From Paguma larvata (lineage: Eukaryota > Chordata > Mammalia > Carnivora > Viverridae): a DNA stretch of 64,000 bases. Under the pieces are notes generated by a model. It searched no databases, was not told the DNA's origin, and saw only the letters and a program-made list of their open reading frames with translations. Made by a program: the position numbers and the translations under genes. The first letter of the stretch is position 1; each line of letters begins with the position of its first letter. Below are positions 56,223-64,000 of this stretch, piece by piece. The stretch spans positions 128,082,414 through 128,146,413 of the forward strand of contig CM057824.1 of NCBI GenBank assembly GCA_030068075.1. The letters are read 5' to 3'.

Positions 56223-56446
56223 GGGATGCCTGTGTGGCTCAGTCGGTTTAGCGTCTGATTTCGGCTCAGGGTCATGATCTCACCGTTCCCGAGTTCGAGC
56301 CCCACATCGGGCTCTGTGCTGACAGCTCAGAGCCTGGTGCCTGTTTCAGATTCTGTGTCTCCCTCTCTGTCTGTGTCCCTCCCTGCTCATGCTCTGTCTG
56401 TCTCTTCCCTCAAAAATAAAAAAAAAGCATTAAAAAATTAAAAAAA
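56223..56446 (+). mobile_element. CAN-SINE, full-length, plus strand
   Basis: GGATGCCTGTGTGGCTCAGT, CGGCTCAGGGTCATGATC, B-box GAGTTCGAGCCCC, ACATCGGGCTCTGTGCTGAC, CT-rich tract, CAAAAATAAAAAAAAAGC tail. Target-site duplication AAGATTGCT (56214-56222 and 56447-56455). Confidence 0.95.
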
Positions 56447-56455
56447 AAGATTGCT

Positions 56456-57579
56456 ATTCTTCTTACGCCTTATGAAGCAATGTATTTTAATTTTGTATGA
56501 GAATAGAATAGAGTTGTAATGGTTTGGGGTGAGGTTGGGAGTAAAGAGTAAAGTTCTCAAGGTCATGGAGTCCTATAGAAAATTATAGAGGTTGCCACAC
56601 AGGTCTCTGAATCTAGACACCATGTATGGATTCTGCCTCCCGCCTATTCCTGCCTCTTGGGAATCTTAGAATTTAACCTAAGATATTAAGATTTAATCTT
56701 AATTTTATAATTTTTTAAATTAAAGTAAAAAATACTAATTAAAATGGATTTTTGTCTGCACTTATTGGCTCCTAGAATCTTGAACCTGACCTTATTTGGG
56801 ATCCCTTTTATGTCTTTTCTCATATGGTTGGTCTTAAATCCAGAAATACCAGCTGAACTTTATTCTGCATCCATGGAACTCTAGAACTCTGAATTAGATT
56901 TTTGCCTATGTGGCTTCTAATTCTAGTTTTTGGCTCCTTAGAGACCCTGATTATAAGTGACTCACACTATCTCATTACTTATTGGAAAACCCCAACCCTC
57001 ATCCCCACCTATCCCACCTGATGTTCCCCAAAACTCAACTTTAGCACTGTATCAATTTTTATTATTAATTAAAGAGTTGAAAGAGTAATTAAAGCTGTTG
57101 TGGATTACTGTTTGAGATTTATGGTTTGTTATTTTTCTATTTAGCTCTAATAAAAGGGATTTGACATTTATATAGTCATCACCTTCCATTTAACATATTT
57201 TGATACTTAAATTAATCTTGATTGGTTCCAAATGATTCTCAAAATATGGGCCAAGTTCATGGGCTTGTGCTTTACAAATGGTCACATCACACAAATAAGG
57301 ATATGACTTTACTCAAAAAATTCTTTAAAAAAAACATGTTATTTAAACATTAAAATTATTTATAGGAAAGAATTCTTATCATTTATTTGTTAAAAGATTT
57401 ATTTTTTGCTCATGAAATAACATATTCAAAAACAACTTATAAAGGAGAGTGGCCATGCTAGTACTAAAAAAAGCCCCGGTATTCTTTATGTTTGACTGTT
57501 CTTCCTTCATGTGAACTGCCCTTTTCTGCACCCACATCCCGTGTCCTTTCACACTTTATTATCTTTATAAAAAGGAAGG
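56456..57579. other. Unique AT-rich DNA
   Basis: Nothing recognised. Confidence 0.4.
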
Positions 57580-57990
57580 AGACAACATATAAAATTAATT
57601 TAAGTAAAGGTCTGCATTACAACTGAAAGCCATTAACTGGCAGCCGTTTACCAAAGCACAGGAAAAAAAATCAATTTTAATTAGTATTTTTGGCTTTAAT
57701 GAAAAGTGATTACAAAATTGGCATTTTAGCTAATACTGTTGAGATTTATGGTAAGGTGATACTAATTAATTTTCTGGTGAATTGCTACGGGCCTTGAGTA
57801 TCTGCAATGAAGTGATATATTTGCTGATTCCCGGGGCTGCATCAGCATTTCGGAGTTTTGTAACAAAAGGCTTCTTAATGGTTTACAGATATATTCCACA
57901 CGATTGCTACTAAGCTACAGAGTATTATTATTTTTTCCATAAAAAGGCTGTTATAGGCAATCAAATTTTATACCATTTTTTAAAATTGGG
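57580..57990. other. Unique stretch, candidate conserved enhancer-like element
   Basis: About 410 bp without repeats, rich in homeodomain-type TAATTA/ATTA cores (TTTTAATTAGTA, ACTAATTAATTTTC), with inverted Maf-type half-sites TGCTGA (57822-57827) and TCAGCA (57842-57847) around a CCCGGGG core. No ORF. The regulatory role is inferred from texture only. Confidence 0.3.
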
Positions 57991-58369
57991 GACATTTTAT
58001 TTTAATGTATCTTGAATGTTGGCCAAAAAACCCTGTATTTCAAGTACAACTTTCTTTTGTCTGGTTGCCAGTGGTAAAAAGAAGACATGGTATAGTTTAA
58101 TTAGAGAACATTTCATGAGTTATTTCTCTTTATTTTCTCACTTTTCCTCCTCTCTTGATTTTATTGGTAATAAATCGGCCACTGAACCTACTTACAAATT
58201 TTCAGATTGATTTGAAAGCAGAAAATAGAAAAGAAACAACTAAGCTTCATAATCCACTCTTCTCACATAACTCGAATTTTAAAAGCTTTAATTTCAGCTT
58301 GCTTCAATTGTGGTTATTTCTAACTTTTTTTAAAAATGAAAAGCAATACTTACTGAAGGCTTTAAAAAT
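57991..58369. other. Unique AT-rich DNA
   Basis: Nothing recognised; two overlapping ORFs of 64 and 76 codons look random. Confidence 0.35.
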
Positions 58370-58371
58370 TA

Positions 58372-58707
58372 CAATTGGCCCTTGAACAATGTAGGAGTTA
58401 GGGGCGCTGACCCTCGTGCAGTCAAAAATCTGCATATAACTTTGGACTCTCCAAAACTTAACTAGTCATAGCCTACTGTTGACCAGAAAACTTACTGATT
58501 GCATAAACAGTCAGTTAACACATATTTTGTATGGTATATATATATATATTATATGCAGTATTCTTACAAGAAAGTAGGCTAGAAAAAAATGTTAATAAGA
58601 AAATCATAAAGAAGAGAAAATTCATTTGTAGTACTGTATTTTTAAAAAAGCATCCATATATATGTGGACCTGCACCATTCAAACCTATGTTATTCAAGGG
58701 CCAACTG
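58372..58707 (-). mobile_element. Tigger/pogo-type (TcMar) non-autonomous DNA transposon
   Basis: Terminal inverted repeats: CAATTGGCCCTTGAACAATG at the left, and the reverse complement of the right end reads CAGTTGGCCCTTGAATAACA. TA dinucleotides at 58370-58371 and 58708-58709 are the target-site duplication. The inside is AT-rich and partly self-complementary, with TACTGT, AAGAAAATCATAAAGAAG and a (TA)n at about 58535-58550. No transposase. Confidence 0.88.
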
Positions 58708-58814
58708 TATATAACTTCCCCTGCATGCTGAAAATCTCTATCCTTGCATTGATTTTGTTTGACCTTGACTAGAAAGTCATTTTATTCATTTGTTCTTGTT
58801 GGCTGTCATAGATT

Positions 58815-59050
58815 GATACAGGAGGCAGAATTCAGACTTGATTACAAGGATAGTCTTTGGAGACAGAGGGGTGGTGTTGGAACCCTGGCTCCACCAGTGA
58901 CTGGCTTTGTGCTCTTGGTAAAGTAACCTGTCCACGCCTCAGTCTTCTCAGCTGTACAATAAAAATAACTGTATCCATGTCAAAGTATACTTTGAATATT
59001 AAAAATATATATCCTAATGTAAAACACTCAATAAAAACTATCAATTGTTA
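58815..59050 (+). mobile_element. MIR SINE, plus strand
   Basis: TTTGGAGACAGAGGGGTGGT, GGAACCCTGGCTCCACCAGT, TGCTCTTGGTAAAGTAACCT, CGCCTCAGTCTTCTCAGCTG, TACAATAAAAATAACTG, ACTCAATAAAAACTATCA follow MIR in order. Confidence 0.8.
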
Positions 59051-59299
59051 TCTTAGGAATTAAATCCTATTCATTTAAGCATCATCCTATTACTGGAATA
59101 TGTATAAACTTGGGTTATAATATTTTACTTAGAATCTATGTGCACATCATATAAGTGTATTTTTGTAATCATAAGAATCTAAGTATAATTTAAGATTAAA
59201 TCATTAATCAAAAACCCCCAAATGGTAGAAAATAGAAACTTAGGAACAATAAATTCTTAGGAAACTAGAGTAGACTCAATAGAATAGACTCAATTAAAT

Positions 59300-59410
59300 A
59301 ACTTAGTCATCTAATCCAGTACTTTTTAAAGAAGAATGAGTAAGCTAAGGCTCACAGAAGCTAAATCACTTGATTAATGATTCACAACTGATTGTAAGAA
59401 GAAAGGCTAG
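59300..59410 (-). mobile_element. Weak MIR fragment, minus strand
   Basis: AGTAAGCTAAGGCTCACAGA then AGCTAAATCACTTG resembles the reverse MIR (GAAACTGAGGCTCAGAGAGG). Confidence 0.4.
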
Positions 59411-61137
59411 TGAAGTCTGTCCTAATGGCAAATTTTATGATTCTTACACGTGTGTTTTTGTGTGTCAAAGGGAGGTGGTATCAAATCGATCTACTATAGA
59501 TTAGCAATAACTATATAATATAAAGAGAACTACCTTTTATGATGCACATTAGGGATGATATGGGAAACTGAATGCTAAAAAAGTCTTAGGCAGAATTTGG
59601 AGAGGTAGAAAAATATAGCTTCTTCTCATTCTTGTCTGAAACATCACATGGGCTATTATAGGAGCCAATGTACAGTGTCCTACAGGCTTTTAGGAAAAGT
59701 TATACATTCAGAATCCCATCTAAAATTAAAAAATAATCCACAAACATCTCTGTGCCAAAAAGTCACTAGAGTATATTTTCTATTTTAAAGATTTTAGATT
59801 TATTTTTTTAACATGAAGAATACTTTACTTGGTTTTCCAAAAAGTTTTTAGAGCACAGATTTCAATAAACATTTACTAATCCAGTCTCATATCAATAGGC
59901 TTCTTCTACCCACTTCCTCCAGAATACTCTTCACCCCATTTGGTTGACATGGCCTCCTCTTTGGGACCCACAAAATGTGCAGGGGGCATCCACATGCCTC
60001 GGTGCTCTGGTGGTAAGGATACATGCTTTTTTTATTTATTTGTTTTTCAGGTACTAGACGATCAGAATTTTAAAACAGAAAGGGATATTCAGAATTATTT
60101 ATTTTAAAATCTTCATTTTGCCAATGAGGAATTCAAAACATTGTAGGAACTATAAAACTTGCCATTGTTACCTGATCAGTGTGAAGTAGATCTGGGAGCT
60201 ATAATTCATATCAGTCTAAATCATAGCTGAATGATTTTTTTCTTTATTCCATATATCCAATAGTTTACCAGTAAGTTAAACATCTGGTTTAAAATGTGCC
60301 TCATAGCACATTTACACTCCACATAAAATATTTTAGGTCTCTTGAGTACAAGGTGAAATAATGGAGGCCCAGATCTTGGATGATTACTGGGATGTAAATA
60401 TGTAGCACAGTTGAATTTTTGATGTGTTCTTCAACTTTGGTCATTTTGTCATCTTCATCTTTATTGGTCCAGAAAACTTGATTTTGGCAATGTCTTTAGG
60501 AATCATTAAGTTCTGCCCATTTTCTTTGTTAACTAAATTCACAATAATATAGGTATACACCAAAATGACAATATTAAGTTACAGTGGGAAATTTAACTTT
60601 CGAATGAATGAATTATTCTTTGCTGCTTGAAGAAAAGTCAAATTATAATTGTAAGATTGCATGTAGGTGTAAAGAGGGGGGAAATTGGTTGTATCCTCTT
60701 AATTATTTAGGTCTCTGAGATGATTGCCACATGAATTTATCTCTATGCAGGAGTAGGTGGCCTAAAATCTGAGAATACTCACTGCAAGACTGACCTCAAG
60801 GGCATGTGAATATCACACAGGGCTTACATTCAGAAGGGGCATTTTCTTCATTTAATCTTCTGCTGTTGCCGTATTGAATTCTCAATAATTTTATCTTTGA
60901 ACTTGCATCTTTAAGTGAAGTGTGATAGGGCAATGAAACACATCTGTGAACAGAGGAGATACATGCAATATGTCTGCCTGCTGTGTCGTTCCACCTCATT
61001 CCCTTCCTGCAGTCAGGATGCTCCCTGAGCACAGCATTCCAGTGGACCCCAGATGTGTGGGAGTGCAGAGAGACTCAGCACTTGTTGCTTTTGCTGAGTA
61101 AGCAGGGTGTTGACTGCCCAACAGGCCATGCTTTCCA
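59411..61137. other. Unique DNA
   Basis: No repeat or exon recognised. A 78-codon minus ORF at 60796 looks random. Confidence 0.4.
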
Positions 61138-61332
61138 TTTTTAAGTGTTTATTTATTTTGAGAGAGAGAGACTTGTGTGTGTGCAAAGGGCAGAGAGAGA
61201 GAAAGAGAGAGAATCTCAAGTAGGCTCTGCACTGTCAGCGCAGAACCTGCTGCGGGGTTTGAACTGTGAGATCATGACCTGAGCCAAAACCAAGAGTCAG
61301 GTACTTAACCAACTGAGCCACCTAGGTGCCCC
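61138..61332 (-). mobile_element. CAN-SINE, older variant, minus strand
   Basis: TTTTTAAGTGTTTATTTATT, GA-rich tract, CTCAAGTAGGCTCTGCACTG, GAGATCATGACCTGAGCCAA, ACCAAGAGTCAGGTACTTAA, CTGAGCCACCTAGGTGCCCC. Shares the CCAAGAGTCAGG older-subtype segment. Confidence 0.9.
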
Positions 61333-61344
61333 AAAATGTGCGTG

Positions 61345-61731
61345 TGTTAAGAAGTGAAATTAAAAACAGTTGGATTAGTTTTGTGCTGTGTTTCTAGTTG
61401 TCTGGTAAGAATGAAATACACATACACATGCATGTATGAGCTACAAAATAGGAATTTTATCATTTTGATGATTTAACATGCAAGTTAAATGCTCTTATGT
61501 TTCCATTTAAAATTAACATGGCAGAGCATCAAGATAAACAGCAAAATTCACAGTAATAATTTAAAATATTAAATGTTTTTCACTAAGGCAGTAAATAGTA
61601 AAATTAAAAAATATCATGACAATCATGAGAGAGACTGCAGAAAGAAGGAAAAGTGTTATTATTATTTTTTTTAGTACAAGTGGCCCTGCATTTTCATTTT
61701 GCACTGGGCCCCACATGTTAGGTATCCAGTC
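61345..61731 (-). mobile_element. Probable hAT-type DNA transposon fragment
   Basis: The right end AAGTGGCCCTGCATTTTCAT..TTTGCACTGGGCCCCACATG..GTATCCAGTCCTG reads, reversed, as CAGGACTGGATACCTAACAT followed by GTGGGGCCCAGTGC. This is the GGGGCCC-rich terminus typical of several hAT-Charlie elements. The left end is not found, possibly lost at the SINE. Confidence 0.45.
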
Positions 61732-62054
61732 CTGACTCATTGTGATCCTTAAGTGAACAATCTATATCACTCTGAAATACACTATTTTCCTATTTTAGGG
61801 CTTCTCATTGTTTTGGATTTCAAGGAGATTACCTTCTTTCTGTTTATAGTTGGGGAAGGGAGGCTTATTCCTCTTTAGGTAGATTGCAGTATAATTGATT
61901 AGGTAAGCTTTTATTATATCAATAATAATTTAGTCATGTGTTTTTGAGATTGTGTCTTGGTCTTCTTAATTAGATTTTGAATTGATTCGAGTTACTCAAG
62001 TCTACTCAGGTGGCTAATTTTATCGTACTTCACAGAGTTGTTGTGAGGCCTATA
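61732..62054. other. Unique AT-rich DNA
   Basis: Nothing recognised. Confidence 0.35.
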
Positions 62055-62431
62055 TTTATATATTTAGTAAATATTTACTGAACAACTATTATATGCTGAG
62101 CACTATGCTAGGTGTCAGGGACTCAACAGTGAGTCAGACAGGTTTTATGCCTTCATGAAGATTGCATTTGAGTGCAGGAGACAGACAATAACAAGTAAAT
62201 AAAAAGGACAAACTTCCCAGATTTAGAAGAATATTGTCATGAGAGTAAACAGGGAAATGAGGAAAAAAGTAATGAGAAGAGGCCATTTTGGGTGGAATGA
62301 CCAGGGAAGGACTATACAAGGGCAGTATATAATATCTGGGATGAGACTAGAATGATAGGTCAAAATTTTCAGAGGAGAGTGCTTCAAGCAGAGCGAATAA
62401 CAATTATAAAGGCCTAAAGATGAATAACTCT
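62055..62431 (-). mobile_element. L2 LINE remnant, 3' part, minus strand
   Basis: TAGTAAATATTTACTGAACA, GAGCACTATGCTAGGTGTCA, CAACAGTGAGTCAGACAGG, GTGCAGGAGACAGACAATAA and GGGTGGAATGACCAGGGAAG follow the reverse L2 3' region. It is cut by an LTR at 62432. Confidence 0.85.
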
Positions 62432-62885
62432 TGGTATAGTGGATTGAATGGTGGTGTCCAAAACGGTATATCCATGTCCCAGAATCTGTGAATATGACCA
62501 TATTTGGAAAAAGGGTCTTTGCAGATGTAATTAAAGATTTTGAGATGAGATCATCCTACATTAACATAGTGGGCCCTAAATCCACTGAAAAGTGTCGTGA
62601 TTACAGATGGAAGAGGAGAAGACGTAGCCACAGAGGAGAAGGTCATGATAAGGCAGAGGCAGTGATTGGAGTTAAGCTCTCATTAAGCTAAAGAATACCG
62701 AGAGTCATCAGAAACTGGGAAGGGGCTAGGAAGGATTCTTTCCTAGAGCCTTTGGGGGAAGCACGGCTCTGCCAACAACTTGATTTTGAGCTTTTGGCCT
62801 CTAAAACTGACAGATCAACTTCTGTTGTAGTAAGTCACCCAGTTTGTGGTAATTTGTTATGGCAGCCTCAGGAAATTGATACACT
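62432..62885 (+). mobile_element. MLT1-type MaLR solo LTR, plus strand, inserted in the L2
   Basis: TATAGTGGATTGAATGGTGG, GAATATGACCATATTTGGAA, AAAGGGTCTTTGCAGATGTA, AAGGATTCTTTCCTAGAGCC, GTAAGTCACCCAGTTTGTGG, TAATTTGTTATGGCAGCCTC in order, essentially full-length. Confidence 0.9.
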
Positions 62886-62895
62886 AATACACATT

Positions 62896-63100
62896 AAAAT
62901 TAATTTTTTAATGTTTATTTTTGAGAGAGAGAGAGAGAGAGAGGAAGGAACAGAGAGAGAGGGAAGCCAGAATCTGAAGCAGAGTCCAAGCTCTAAGCTG
63001 TCAGCACAGAGCCTGATGAGGGGCTCAAACTCACAAACAATGAGATCATGACCTGAGCTGAAATTGGATGATTAACCAACTCAGTTGCCCAGACACCTGG
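62896..63100 (-). mobile_element. CAN-SINE, minus strand
   Basis: TTTTTTAATGTTTATTTTTG, (GA)n, GAATCTGAAGCAGAGTCCAA, GAGATCATGACCTGAGCTGA, CAACTCAGTTGCCCAGACAC (5' end mutated). Short target-site duplication AATACACATT (62886-62895) and AATACATATT (63101-63110). Confidence 0.9.
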
Positions 63101-63110
63101 AATACATATT

Positions 63111-63640
63111 TTTTTGAAGAACAGAAGAGAGGTCATAAAGTTGAGCAAGGTGGAGAAAACTGAGAGGGGATTAGAGAAGGAGGTAAAAGCTAGATTCTGA
63201 AGGGTTGGGTAACCCACGGGAGGGAGCTGGAATTTTATTCTAAGGGTCATGGGAAGCCACTGATGGATGGGTATTAATCCAGAGTATCAGTTGGTTTACA
63301 TTTAAGCAACAGTGCCAAGAATGGGCTGTCAGGTAGACAGAGTGAAACAGGATGACTATAGTAGTTGACCGAGTGAAAGATGACAATGGCCCAGACAAAG
63401 TTGTCCTGGAGATGGAATAAAGAGAACAGATTGAGATATAATATTTGAGATAGAAATTACAAGACTTGATAATGGATTGGTTGAGAGAAATCAAAGATGA
63501 CTTCTGAGACTTTCTTGCAAACAAATGGCTAATGAATGATAAAGTTGTTTACCAAAATGTCAATCACTGGTAGAAGAAAATGTGTATACCATTGAGGGTG
63601 AAAATCAGGAGTTCACTTAGAAGATAGTAGAGGTTTACAA
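63111..63640 (-). mobile_element. L2 LINE remnant continued (ORF2 region), minus strand
   Basis: CATGGGAAGCCACTGATGG matches the reverse L2 ORF2 region, and the minus strand reads SLNQSIIKSCNFYL (L2 ORF2 C-terminal region). It continues the L2 interrupted at 62432. Confidence 0.75.
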
Positions 63641-64000
63641 ATCCAAGCAAAAATGTTATTTAGGTAGCATTAGTTGAGATACATATGCTAAAAACCTGAT
63701 TAATTGCACCTATGTATTGCTCAAAAAAAATGGATGTGTCCTCTAGCATTTAACGGTGTCTTAATTTTCTTAGTTTAGTTCTAACAAAATAACCATTTTA
63801 TCTCTTGGGGACATCATTCCACACTTGCTATGATGTCAATAATTATTTCTTGCCTTCTTTTATTATTAAAGGAGACTAATGTTCTTTAAGGGCAAGGTTC
63901 CAAGAGCTATGCTAATTTTCATGTCTCCATATTTGATACTTCTATACCAACTCACAGGTCAGAGACTACAATTATAAGTTTAGGGCTAACTTGAATTACA
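63641..64000. other. Unique DNA to window end
   Basis: Nothing recognised. Confidence 0.35.

Noticed and set aside
56223..56310. tRNA-like head of the SINE as a tRNA gene
   Set aside because: A- and B-box-like motifs belong to the SINE's internal pol III promoter; it does not fold as a full tRNA, and it continues into CT-rich and A-rich SINE parts.

Overview
This window looks like non-coding nuclear DNA from a carnivoran mammal, most likely a cat (felid) or close feliform relative. The main evidence is about fifteen copies of a tRNA-derived SINE. Their 5' part reads like the felid CAN-SINE consensus: a GCGCCTGGGTGGCTCAGT-type start, a GAGTTCGAGCC B-box, then a CT-rich stretch and an (AAATA)n/A-rich tail. 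The L1 3' ends carry the carnivore-type ACACCCAGTGCTCATCCC segment. The sequence is AT-rich and poor in CpG. I found no convincing protein-coding exon, RNA gene or CpG-island promoter in 64 kb, so it is either intergenic (gene-poor) or lies inside one or more very long introns. All long ORFs are accidental: they sit in antisense L1 ORF2, in a pyrimidine microsatellite, or in unremarkable unique DNA with no family I recognise.

Layout. 0-6.4 kb: a small 5'-inverted L1, a SINE, an L2 remnant, then a 2.7-kb 5'-truncated L1 on the minus strand with a SINE inserted in it. 6.4-10 kb: mostly unique, with a MIR and two palindromic RFX-like motifs. 10-14.5 kb: a pile-up of minus-strand L1s of several ages, some inserted in others. 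14.5-22.3 kb: mostly unique, including a candidate conserved stretch at 15.6-16.3 kb. 22.3-25.3 kb: an L1 3' end, an MLT1-type LTR and several MIRs. 25.3-32 kb: mostly unique, with one SINE. 32.7-37.2 kb: MIR, MLT1-type LTRs, a long minus-strand L2 and a composite pyrimidine microsatellite that I argue is an expanded SINE tail. 37.2-44.4 kb: unique DNA, two minus-strand L1 3' fragments, an MLT1 and small L2 pieces. 44.7-52 kb: LTR-like repeats and a second long L2 interrupted by a SINE, an LTR and a small hAT-type DNA transposon. 52.8-58 kb: SINEs, an L1 3' end with a possible 3' transduction, and an AT-rich candidate enhancer. 58.4-64 kb: a TIR-bearing Tigger-like element, MIRs, a hAT-like end, and a third long L2 interrupted by an MLT1 and a SINE.

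Nothing here looks like a new multi-gene system. The interest lies in insertion mechanics (twin priming, 3' transduction, nested target-site duplications, microsatellites growing out of retroelement tails) and in a few unique stretches with regulatory-looking motifs. Family names for ancient repeats come from remembered consensus sequences and would need RepeatMasker to confirm.
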